Assembly: GCA_000416085.1 (NCBI GenBank)
Contig: KE356579.1
Coordinates: 676,969 to 688,654 of the forward strand
Origin: a halophilic archaeon J07HX64
GTDB lineage: Archaea; Halobacteriota; Halobacteria; Halobacteriales; Haloarculaceae
Direction of reading: 5' to 3'
DNA: 11,686 nt
In this document: in pieces, positions 1 to 5,725 of the stretch
How positions within the stretch are numbered: position 1 is the stretch's first letter
Layout of the letters: each line of letters starts with the position of its first letter
Made by a program: the position numbers and the translations under genes
Notes under the pieces: generated by a model
What the model saw: the letters and a program-made list of their open reading frames with translations, nothing else
Databases searched by the model: none
What the model was told of the DNA's origin: nothing

Positions 1-389
1 CCGATCATCACCACGAACAGTGGTGGGCGGGCACTTTCGATGTGACATACCCGGTGGGGGTCGAGGGCGACCGGGACTACATCGGGGCGCTGAACGTGGC
101 TCGCGTGTTCTTCAGCGAGACGGACGAGCTAGACCACGGTTTCAGGTCCTCCTACACGGGGGATTCTGAAATCGTGCTAGCTGGCCGTTCCGCTGGCACG
201 CGGCTCACGTTTGGTACTGGCATCGTCGCCTACGAACCCGAACAGACAACGGCGACCGCTGGTGGTGGGTCGGCTGTCATAGCGCCCGCTGTCGCCGTGC
301 CAGAGTCGAACGCAGATGGTAGCGATGGACGCGGACCAGCCGTCCAACAGTGTACCTGCTTCTTACGGTGTACTACTGAAAGCTACTGA
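1..389 (+). CDS. TnpB-like protein of an IS200/IS605 (IS1341-type) element, C-terminal part
   Basis: The reading frame is open from base 3 to the stop at 387-389, so the gene starts left of the window and only about 128 C-terminal residues are visible. The segment DRDYIGALNVAR resembles the last RuvC motif of TnpB (D-x-x-x-A-x-N), which supplies a catalytic Asp. It is followed by a Ser/Gly-rich tail (GRSAGTRLTFGTG) and an ending, CLRCTTESY-like, that I associate with haloarchaeal TnpB proteins. TnpB is an RNA-guided nuclease carried by these elements. The zinc-finger cysteines usually found just before the GALN motif are not visible: that stretch reads TFDVTYPVGVEGD. The copy may therefore be altered or inactive. 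A GTG at 42 is only an internal codon. Family assignment rests on remembered motifs; the rest of the protein would settle it. Confidence 0.72.
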   Translation, partial: DHHHEQWWAGTFDVTYPVGVEGDRDYIGALNVARVFFSETDELDHGFRSSYTGDSEIVLAGRSAGTRLTFGTGIVAYEPEQTTATAGGGSAVIAPAVAVPESNADGSDGRGPAVQQCTCFLRCTTESY

Positions 390-392
390 AAA
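1..392 (+). mobile_element. Right-hand end of an IS200/IS605-type insertion element
   Basis: The tnpB 3' end runs to 389, and the sequence homologous to an enolase-like protein begins almost immediately (about 391-400). The element boundary must therefore lie close to the tnpB stop codon, as is usual for this family. A possible right-end hairpin has 6-bp arms TGGACG/CGTCCA at 326-331 and 341-346. The 8-bp motif CTACTGAA occurs twice, at 373-380 and 383-390. The exact end cannot be fixed without the left end or an empty-site homologue. Confidence 0.5.
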
Positions 393-738
393 TTGGAACG
401 GTCGTGTGTCCTGGGACTACCCGATACAGGGCGTCGACAGCGTGAGAGCGCTCCCGTGGGAACCGGACTGGCTGAACATCAAACCGTCCCGGTTCGGTTC
501 CGTCGAGTCACTGCTCGACACTGTCGAGTACGCCCGCGAGCACGATATCCGGCTGTACGGCGGCGGCCAGTTCGAACTCGGGGTCGGCCGCTCTCACCTC
601 CACGCGCTCGCCTCGCTGTTCTACCCCGACGGCCCGAACGACATCGCACCACGTGGGTACAACGTCCCCGACCCACCCGCCGAACTGCCCGGGAGTCCGC
701 TCGACCCGCCGGTGGACCCGGTCGGTCTGGAGTGGTGA
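391..738 (+). pseudogene. Enolase-superfamily-like (mandelate racemase/muconate lactonizing type) protein, C-terminal fragment
   Basis: About 115 residues read like the end of an enolase-superfamily barrel. LNIKPSRFGSV fits the barrel strand carrying the conserved K-P-S, YGGGQFELGVGR fits the G-G-x-E-x-G strand near the active site, and a proline-rich tail (YNVPDPPAELPGSPLDPP) closes the protein. The N-terminal capping domain and most of the barrel are absent. Upstream of about 391 the frame turns into tnpB sequence read out of frame. An ATG at 316 gives a 140-residue open frame, but its first 25 residues lie inside tnpB and look unrelated to the family. The best reading is a gene interrupted or truncated by the insertion element, with the missing part lost or left of the window. 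The fragment carries no complete catalytic set, so activity is unlikely. The next gene, purU, converges on it with a 107-bp gap. Confidence 0.7.
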
Positions 739-845
739 GACGGAGCGTGGAGCAACGGGAGCCATCGGCTGGTATCTCGTGTCTCGACGGCGGCCCGTTC
801 GGGGGGCGAGAGCAATCGGGCAGGACGGCGGCTGTCGTGGCCGGG

Positions 846-1805
846 TCAGTCCTCGGCACGGTCGGCGACGGTCTCGCCGAGACCGTCGAGCGGACGGTCG
901 GGGTTGTGCTCGTCGAGTGTCTGTGGCGCACCGAGCTGTGTGTCGGTCTCGTCGGCGTCGCGCAGTTTGGTCCGGCCACGGTGGACCGCGAGCGCGTCGT
1001 CGAGGTGGAGGTCGATCGCCTCGAGCAACGCGTCGGCCTCGAGCGGCTGGCCGATGCGTTCGAGATCAGCCACCTCGGCGCCGGACGGGACGTTGAACGC
1101 CCGCTGCGTGATGATCGGTCCCTGGTCGAGGTCCGTCGTCACGTAGTGTGCGGTGACACCGGCGATACGGACCCCGTTCTCCAGGGCCTGCAGGTACGCC
1201 TCGGCACCGGGGAACGAGGGCAGAAGCGACGGGTGGACGTTGATGATACGGTTCTGGTACCGGAACACGACATCGGGGCTGAGAATCCGCATGTACCGCG
1301 CGAGCACAACCAGATCCACCTCGTACTCGGCGAGCACATCGAGCAGTTCCGCCTCGTCGGGGGTGCCTTTCTCGTCGCCGATATCGTGGAACGGGACGTC
1401 GTACTGGCTGGCCAGCGGCTCCAGATCGGAGTGGTTCCCGATGACGACGCTCACGTCGGCGTCGAGCCGTCCGCTCGTCCAGGCCTCGAAGATGGCCTCC
1501 AGACAGTGAGACTCCTTCGTGACGAGCACCGCAATCTGGCGGGTCTCGCGGTCGGCGGGGAACCGGACCTGCACGTCGACACTGAGGTCCTCGCCCAGTT
1601 CCGCGAGGTCGGCCCGGAGTTTCTCGCGGGTGCAGACCATCTCCCCCGTGTCGACCCGCATCGACATCCGGAACACTCCCTCCCGGACCGCCTGGTCGAG
1701 GTCCTCGATGTTTATTCCGCGCTCGAACAGCAGCGACGTGACGCCGGCAATCAGCCCCGTGTCGTCCTCGCCGACGACGGTTATCTCTGTGAACTCCCGT
1801 GTCAC
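846..1805 (-). CDS. purU: Formyltetrahydrofolate deformylase PurU
   Basis: PurU hydrolyses 10-formyltetrahydrofolate to formate and tetrahydrofolate, which feeds formate-dependent purine synthesis. The 319-residue product has an N-terminal ACT domain (about residues 6-80, VVGEDDTGLIAGVTSLLFER). A formyltransferase-fold domain follows from about residue 90 (IAVLVTKESHCLEAIFEAW). The catalytic triad is visible as Asn189 and His191 in INVHPSLLPSFPGA and Asp227 in LDQGPIITQ. The start is GTG at 1805: the frame upstream has no other start before a stop at about 1850, and MTREFTEITV fits the family. Length is above the usual 280 or so because of an acidic C-terminal extension of about 40 residues (from 277). 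A formyltransferase role of PurN type is an alternative, but the ACT domain favours PurU. It is divergent from the DUF5791 gene. Confidence 0.9.
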   Translation of the reverse strand: MTREFTEITVVGEDDTGLIAGVTSLLFERGINIEDLDQAVREGVFRMSMRVDTGEMVCTREKLRADLAELGEDLSVDVQVRFPADRETRQIAVLVTKESHCLEAIFEAWTSGRLDADVSVVIGNHSDLEPLASQYDVPFHDIGDEKGTPDEAELLDVLAEYEVDLVVLARYMRILSPDVVFRYQNRIINVHPSLLPSFPGAEAYLQALENGVRIAGVTAHYVTTDLDQGPIITQRAFNVPSGAEVADLERIGQPLEADALLEAIDLHLDDALAVHRGRTKLRDADETDTQLGAPQTLDEHNPDRPLDGLGETVADRAED

Positions 1806-1825
1806 GGCGACCAGCCCGTGTGCAT
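1802..1825 (-). other. Candidate 7-codon leader ORF before purU
   Basis: An ATG at 1825 opens a frame reading MHTGWSP whose TGA overlaps the GTG start of purU (GTGA). A T-rich stretch (TTTTTGTAG on the minus strand, about 1848-1856) sits about 25 bases upstream of this ATG, the right distance for a leaderless archaeal transcript beginning there. It is about 45 bases from the purU GTG, which is too far. Translational coupling is possible but inferred. Confidence 0.25.
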
Positions 1826-1855
1826 ACCCCCACCGAGGGCACCGGTTCTACAAAA

Positions 1856-1876
1856 ACGCTTCGCGTTCGGAAGCGT
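1856..1876. repeat. 7-bp inverted repeat upstream of purU
   Basis: The arms ACGCTTC (1856-1862) and GAAGCGT (1870-1876) are perfect complements with a 7-base spacer. The repeat lies in the purU/DUF5791 divergent intergenic region, next to the T-rich stretch proposed as the purU promoter, so it could be an operator. A chance origin is possible at this length. Confidence 0.3.
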
Positions 1877-1949
1877 CGGACTGTCACACGGGTGACACTC
1901 ACCTCTGTCTGTGAGTTGTGCGGCGGTTTCGTCGGGTGAACCCCGACGG

Positions 1950-1959
1950 TTGAAATACC
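1950..1959 (+). promoter_or_regulatory. TATA-like box for the DUF5791-type gene
   Basis: TTGAAATACC is centred about 25 bases upstream of the ATG at 1979 in otherwise GC-rich sequence. This fits a leaderless haloarchaeal promoter. Confidence 0.45.
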
Positions 1960-1978
1960 ACGGCTCCGTACCGGCGGT

Positions 1979-2404
1979 ATGCTCAGAGATGCCGTCGACT
2001 CGCCGGGCGAGCAGACGCCCGAGGAACTGCGGGAGATCTACGACGAGTTGCTCGTCGAGACGGTCCGAACTGTCGGCCCGGACGAGGTCACAGAAGCCCC
2101 GGGTGTCGACGAGCAACAGGTCGACGCGCTGCTCGCGGACGAGTCACCGTCGCTCACGCTGGAGGAGGCCGCGGCCATACTCGCAGCGAGCGACGACCGA
2201 CCGGATGCCGACACAGTCGCCGCGGAGGCTCGCGACATCCTGCTGATGGGGATGTCGATGGCCGTGCTGGATGTCGAGGCGCTGGCCTCGGGTATCGACG
2301 ACCGGATGGACCCGAAAGAGATTCAGCAGAAAGTCGAGGGGCGGTATCCGATGGCCCTCGACGAGTACGCCGTGATGCACAGCTACATCGAACAGCGACG
2401 GTGA
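1979..2404 (+). CDS. DUF5791-type haloarchaeal small protein, function unknown
   Basis: This 141-residue acidic protein matches what I remember of DUF5791, a family confined to haloarchaea with no assigned function. Residues 36-70 (EVTEAPGVDEQQVDALL and LTLEEAAAILA) look like two short helices of a helix-turn-helix type, as in regulators that sense a numbered-helix target. This is suggestive only. The most distinctive part is residues 84-125, with ARDILLMGMSMAVLDVEALA followed by DPKEIQQKVEGR. There is no signal peptide, membrane segment or cysteine. The ATG start has a TATA-like box about 25 bases upstream and no room for a ribosome binding site. It is a single-gene unit between purU (divergent) and the membrane DHH gene downstream. 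The family name comes from memory, so function remains open. Confidence 0.72.
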   Translation: MLRDAVDSPGEQTPEELREIYDELLVETVRTVGPDEVTEAPGVDEQQVDALLADESPSLTLEEAAAILAASDDRPDADTVAAEARDILLMGMSMAVLDVEALASGIDDRMDPKEIQQKVEGRYPMALDEYAVMHSYIEQRR

Positions 2405-2465
2405 GGGCCGTCAGCCTCGGTTACGGACATGGCGGGCGTGGATACACTCGTGTGTTGTTTTACAG

Positions 2466-2489
2466 TTCGTATAATCTGCTCTATACGAA
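2466..2489. repeat. 8-bp perfect inverted repeat upstream of the membrane DHH gene
   Basis: The arms TTCGTATA (2466-2473) and TATACGAA (2482-2489) are perfect complements separated by 8 bases. The arms are A/T-rich in a GC-rich genome and lie about 20 bases upstream of the predicted TATA box at 2510. That fits a dimeric regulator binding site. A terminator for the preceding gene is less likely, because the T-rich stretch (about 2454-2461) lies before the stem rather than after it. Confidence 0.4.
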
Positions 2490-2496
2490 GCTGTGG

Positions 2497-2533
2497 GTAA
2501 CAGTACGTCTTTATGTAAGCGCTGTACAGTTAC
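2497..2533 (+). promoter_or_regulatory. TATA box flanked by an imperfect inverted repeat, membrane DHH gene
   Basis: TTTATGTAA at 2510-2518 is centred 24 bases before the ATG at 2538, a good leaderless promoter. Around it lie GTAACAGTAC (2497-2506) and GTACAGTTAC (2524-2533), which are inverted repeats with a single mismatch pair. Their centre of symmetry (2515) falls on the TATA box, an arrangement expected of a repressor that blocks TBP or polymerase. Confidence 0.5.
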
Positions 2534-2537
2534 TGGC

Positions 2538-3749
2538 ATGTTACCTTCCATCGCCGCCGAGGGCGCGGGAGGGTTCACCAGGAGCATCGGGCTCCCGTCC
2601 GGGGAACTCGTGCTACTGGCCGGGGTATTGGCTCTAGCGCTCGTTCTGTTGCTGGGGTACAGACTGTACAGGTCGGCGCGTGTGACCCCCGGTCAGCGGT
2701 TCGCACAGGTAGTCGGGACACCGGACGCGGTGGCAGTGTTGATGCACTCGGACCCGGACCCCGACGCGATGGCCTCGGCCGTGGCGGCCGCGGAGATCGC
2801 GGAGGAACAGGGTACAGACGCGACAATATACTACCCGGGGCAGATACAGCGCGACGAGAACCGGGCCTTCGAGACGGTGCTCAATCTGCAGTTCCAACGT
2901 ATCGACTCCGGCGAGGATATCGCCGAACAACAGGTCGTCCTCGTCGACCACAACACGACACGTGAGCTGAAAAACGACGGTACACTGGCTATTATGGCGG
3001 TGGTCGACCACCACTCGGGTGACGGGACCGGCAGCCAGTTCACCGATGTTCGGCCGGAGCTCGGAGCGTGTGCGAGCATTCTCAGCGAGTATCTAAACGA
3101 CCTCGGGCGAGCACCCGACGACACCTGGATCGATGTGCACCCTGACAACAAACAAAACCGACAGAAACTCCAGCAGACACGCGAGAAGGGGTTACTCCCT
3201 GCGAGCATCTCGACCGGGCTCGTCTACGGCATTCAAACCGACACAGACAATCTCACCGACGGCTGTACGGCGGCCGACTTCGAGGCGGTCCGGTATCTCT
3301 ACAACGGTATCGACAACAACAGACTCAATCGGATGGCAAACCCCGATGTCGATGCCGAGACCCTCGAACTGCTGGCACAGGCTATCACCAACCGGGACGT
3401 TCGGTCCCCGTTTGCTATCAGCGATGTCGGAACGGTGTCCAACACCGACGCCATCCCGCAGGCGGCCGACGAACTCGAACGACTCGACTGCGTGACTGCT
3501 GTCGTCGTGATGGGTGACAAGGATGGCGTCATCAGACTCGCCGGCCGCTCCAGCGACGACCGCATCCACATGGGGAAGATACTCGGGACACTCACCGACA
3601 GCATCCCGCTCGCCGGCGGTGGTGGCCACGCCCGGATGGGTGGCGGTCGTATCCCAATCGAACACATGGAAGGGCTGGGACCCGGAAAGGGACTGAGCCG
3701 GGCGGAGTTCAAAGAACAGCTGTTCAAAGCGATGAACGGCGAGTTCTGA
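2538..3749 (+). CDS. Membrane-anchored DHH/DHHA1 family phosphoesterase
   Basis: The 403-residue product has one N-terminal membrane segment (about 24-41, LVLLAGVLALALVLLLG) followed by basic residues, which places the rest in the cytoplasm. The DHH domain carries motif I SDPDPDA (71-77), motif II VDHN (136-139), motif III VDHH (156-159) and motif IV GIQTDTDNL (231-239). The DHHA1 domain ends with GGGGHARMGGG (360-370). DHH/DHHA1 enzymes of the NrnA/GdpP type hydrolyse short oligonucleotides or cyclic dinucleotides using Mn2+. A membrane-tethered form recalls GdpP, the bacterial c-di-AMP phosphodiesterase, but PAS and GGDEF domains are absent. The ATG at 2538 is preferred over a GTG at 2493, because the promoter lies between them and the family-like sequence starts after it. 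It converges on radA with 18 bp between stops. A segment at about 195-220 is an insertion relative to the second DHH protein here. Confidence 0.82.
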   Translation: MLPSIAAEGAGGFTRSIGLPSGELVLLAGVLALALVLLLGYRLYRSARVTPGQRFAQVVGTPDAVAVLMHSDPDPDAMASAVAAAEIAEEQGTDATIYYPGQIQRDENRAFETVLNLQFQRIDSGEDIAEQQVVLVDHNTTRELKNDGTLAIMAVVDHHSGDGTGSQFTDVRPELGACASILSEYLNDLGRAPDDTWIDVHPDNKQNRQKLQQTREKGLLPASISTGLVYGIQTDTDNLTDGCTAADFEAVRYLYNGIDNNRLNRMANPDVDAETLELLAQAITNRDVRSPFAISDVGTVSNTDAIPQAADELERLDCVTAVVVMGDKDGVIRLAGRSSDDRIHMGKILGTLTDSIPLAGGGGHARMGGGRIPIEHMEGLGPGKGLSRAEFKEQLFKAMNGEF

Positions 3750-3767
3750 GCGACCGAACCCGACTGC

Positions 3768-4814
3768 TCACTCCGGCGTGACGCCGTCGTTGGTGATGCG
3801 CATCACCGCCTCACCGTCAGCCAGGTTCGGAGCGTCGACGAGCCGGACAATACGCTTGTCGGCCTTCGACTTGCGCAGGTAGATACGGAACGTGGAGGTG
3901 TGACCGAGGATGTTTCCGCCGATCGGCTGTGTCGGGTCGCCGAAAAACGAGTCCGGGTTCGACGCCACCTGGTTGGTCACGAGCACCGCGGTGTTGTTCA
4001 GGTCACCGACACGCATCAGATCGTGAAGATGTTTGTTGAGCTTCTGCTGGCGCTCGGCGAGCTGGCCCCGGCCGACGTACTCCGCGCGGAAGTGGGCGGT
4101 TAGTGAGTCGACACAGAGCAGTCGGACGGGGAACTCGTCGTCCTGACTCTCGGAGGCGATCTCCTGGGCTGTTTCCGCCAGCAGCACCTGGTGATTCGAG
4201 TTGAACGCCTTTGCGACGTGAATGTTGTCGAGCAGCGCGGTCAGCAGGTCGTCGAGCAGGGCATCGTCCCCGGCGTCGGCCTCACCCTCGTCCGCGACGT
4301 CGTGCAGAACCATCGTCGCCTCGATTACCTCGTCGTCCAGCCCGCGGACCATGTCGTCGATGCGCTCCGGGCGGAACGTGTCCTCCGAGTCGATGAAGAT
4401 GGCGCTACCTTCCAGCCCGCCGTGCTCGGTCGGCAGCTGGACGTTGACCGACAGCTGGTGGGTGACCTGTGACTTTCCCGAACCGAACTCGCCGTACACC
4501 TCGGTGATAGACTGTGTCTCGACACCCCCGCCGAGCAGTTCGTCTGCCTCGTCGACACCCCAGGTGAGCTTGCCGATCTGCTCGCGCCGGTCGAGCACCG
4601 TCGCGCCGCTCTCGAACCCGCCGATGTCCGCCGCCTCCCGGGCCGCGCTGATTATATCTGACGCGCTCGACTCGCCGATATCCGCCGTGTTCGAGAGCTC
4701 GCTCGGACTTGCTACCGCGATCCCCTGGTAGCTCTCGAAGCCGTTGTCTATGAGCTTTTCCTCTGTCGCCGGGCCGATACCCGGCAGGTCTTGGAGGTCC
4801 TCGTCTGCCGACAT
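3768..4814 (-). CDS. radA: DNA repair and recombination protein RadA
   Basis: RadA is the archaeal RecA/Rad51 recombinase: it forms filaments on single-stranded DNA and drives ATP-dependent strand exchange. The 348-residue protein has an N-terminal helix-hairpin-helix region ([18 protein letters not shown], from residue 7), Walker A GEFGSGKS (108-115), Walker B LLCVD (232-236), the LVTNQV strand (278-283) and the [12 protein letters not shown] loop (299-310). Length fits haloarchaeal RadA (about 343), and no intein interrupts Walker A, a known insertion site. An acidic insertion (about 173-190) is typical of salt-adapted versions. Start: ATG at 4814 gives MSADED and lies 26 bases from a TATA box. 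ATGs at 4820 and 4841 extend the frame, but the one at 4841 would place the TATA box inside the gene. It probably forms its own transcription unit. Confidence 0.97.
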   Translation of the reverse strand: MSADEDLQDLPGIGPATEEKLIDNGFESYQGIAVASPSELSNTADIGESSASDIISAAREAADIGGFESGATVLDRREQIGKLTWGVDEADELLGGGVETQSITEVYGEFGSGKSQVTHQLSVNVQLPTEHGGLEGSAIFIDSEDTFRPERIDDMVRGLDDEVIEATMVLHDVADEGEADAGDDALLDDLLTALLDNIHVAKAFNSNHQVLLAETAQEIASESQDDEFPVRLLCVDSLTAHFRAEYVGRGQLAERQQKLNKHLHDLMRVGDLNNTAVLVTNQVASNPDSFFGDPTQPIGGNILGHTSTFRIYLRKSKADKRIVRLVDAPNLADGEAVMRITNDGVTPE

Positions 4815-4836
4815 ACACATCTGTTGTGCCCCCTCC

Positions 4837-4844
4837 CACATAAA
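4837..4844 (-). promoter_or_regulatory. radA TATA box
   Basis: On the minus strand the sequence reads GGGGCTTTATGTGGG. TTTATGTG is centred about 26 bases before the ATG at 4814, so the transcript is probably leaderless or nearly so. The core TTTATGT is the same as in the promoter at 2510. Confidence 0.55.
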
Positions 4845-4940
4845 GCCCCGTTTACAGCAAGCTGAAAGTAAAACTGCCGGGCGCGAACGGTCGCGACTCG
4901 GGTCTCGAAAGAGGGTTGATGAGGGAGTGTATCAAACATC

Positions 4941-5024
4941 TCACGCTGCTGTATCGGGTGTCACGAACAGATAGTCACAGTCGCCACAGCGCGGGTGACC
5001 GGACAGATGTTCGATCCCACTCAC
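4941..5024 (-). pseudogene. Possible remnant of a CxxC zinc-ribbon microprotein
   Basis: Just downstream of the winged-helix gene, a minus-strand frame reads VSGIEHLSGHPRCGDCDYLF and ends at TGA 4941-4943. It can start only at a GTG (5024), giving 27 residues with one Cys pair. In a second frame, an ATG at 5062 overlapping the TGA of the winged-helix gene reads MDPPAVCLPRPGP and stops. One added base in the G run at about 5026-5031 would join the two into a protein of about 40 residues, but the first Cys pair would still be incomplete. This looks like a decayed haloarchaeal zinc microprotein, or chance. Confidence is low. Confidence 0.3.
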
Positions 5025-5061
5025 GGCCCCGGTCGTGGCAGACAGACCGCCGGGGGGTCCA

Positions 5062-5562
5062 TCAGGACGACGCGCTGTCTCTGATCCCCGGTTCTGTTGG
5101 TTCGTTCTCCTCGTCGTTGCTCAGTTGTATGAGATTGCGACGGCCGACACGGACCTTTTTTAGCTCCCCCTCGTCGGCCAGACGCGACACGACACGGCTC
5201 ACCTTTGCCTCGCTCCAGTCTGTCTGTTTGACTATCTCCTGCTGTGGGAGTCTTCCCTCGACGGTGCTGTCGATACGTCTGATCTGTTCGTACTCGCTGG
5301 GTTCCGCGGCCGCGATACCACCAGTCCCCTCGGTCGTGATACCACCAGCCTCCTGTGCCGCGACATCATCGGGGTCCTCCGGGGAGGACTGCTCCACCCT
5401 GGACCGTCGTCTCCAGAGAATCGCTACCAGAACGAACAGTATCAGCACGGCGACACCCAGTCCGAGCACCAGTGCCTGGAGTCGCTGGTTCGACTCGCCT
5501 GCGTCCCTGGCCCACGGTGGAGGTCCCCGGGAGAGCACCGACCACAATCCGACAACACTCAT
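5062..5562 (-). CDS. Membrane-anchored winged-helix (HTH) protein
   Basis: The 166-residue product has a short N-terminal segment (1-27, containing GPPPWA at 13-18), a membrane helix (about 28-50, ALVLGLGVAVLILFVLVAIL), an RRR stop-transfer signal, a Gly/Glu-rich linker (54-90) and a C-terminal winged helix (about 92-148). In the latter, LPQQEIVKQTDWSEAKVSRV is the HTH, followed by RLADEGELKKVRVGRRNLI for the wing. The topology puts the DNA-binding domain inside and GPPPWA outside. Similar membrane-bound HTH proteins are widespread in haloarchaea and are presumed regulators. Start: ATG 5562 lies about 30 bases from an A/T stretch at 5588-5595, and a GTG at 5583 is too close to it. It is divergent from the secreted protein gene, with a palindrome between. 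Target genes are unknown. Confidence 0.72.
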   Translation of the reverse strand: MSVVGLWSVLSRGPPPWARDAGESNQRLQALVLGLGVAVLILFVLVAILWRRRSRVEQSSPEDPDDVAAQEAGGITTEGTGGIAAAEPSEYEQIRRIDSTVEGRLPQQEIVKQTDWSEAKVSRVVSRLADEGELKKVRVGRRNLIQLSNDEENEPTEPGIRDSASS

Positions 5563-5656
5563 CCTACACGGTACTTGCCCCACCTGGAGAAAAATCGCTC
5601 GGTCCGGTGTGGCTCGTCCCGGTCTGCTCCGCGGAAAACACCACGTAGAGCGACTC

Positions 5657-5668
5657 TTTCACGTGAAA
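5657..5668. promoter_or_regulatory. 12-bp perfect palindrome, candidate operator
   Basis: TTTCACGTGAAA is a perfect palindrome in the 163-bp region between the divergent winged-helix and secreted-protein genes. It is about 22 bases upstream of the TATA-like box at 5691 and about 60 bases from the promoter of the winged-helix gene. Position and symmetry suit a dimeric regulator; that the neighbouring winged-helix protein binds it is a guess. Confidence 0.45.
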
Positions 5669-5690
5669 TCGTACGAAAGCGTCTCACAGG

Positions 5691-5698
5691 TTCATACC
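5691..5698 (+). promoter_or_regulatory. TATA-like box for the secreted acidic protein
   Basis: TTCATACC is centred about 31 bases upstream of the ATG at 5726. GAGGT sits directly against that ATG, which is too close to act as an ordinary ribosome binding site. Confidence 0.35.
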
Positions 5699-5725
5699 AC
5701 CGAAGCCCGTAGCGACGGTCGAGGT

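Noticed and set aside
316..390. ATG at 316 as the real start of a 140-residue enolase-like protein
   Set aside because: The first 25 codons are tnpB sequence in another frame and show no family similarity.
393..1895. 500-codon open frame on the plus strand
   Set aside because: It lies antisense to purU, which has full family motifs. The product is Arg/Val-rich without recognisable domains, as expected of a high-GC mirror frame.
2493..2537. GTG start giving 15 extra residues to the membrane DHH protein
   Set aside because: The extension contains the TATA box and would place the promoter inside the gene.
4815..4841. Upstream ATG start for radA
   Set aside because: It overlaps the TATA box, and haloarchaeal RadA begins at the MSADED-like position (4814).
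5314..5348. Two copies of GATACCACCAG, 24 bases apart
   Set aside because: They lie in the coding linker of the winged-helix protein and encode a repeated Gly-Gly-Ile, which is low-complexity linker rather than a regulatory repeat.
4916..5725. Long N-terminal extension of the secreted-protein frame
   Set aside because: It runs antisense through the winged-helix gene and the intergenic promoters. A signal peptide begins at the ATG at 5726.
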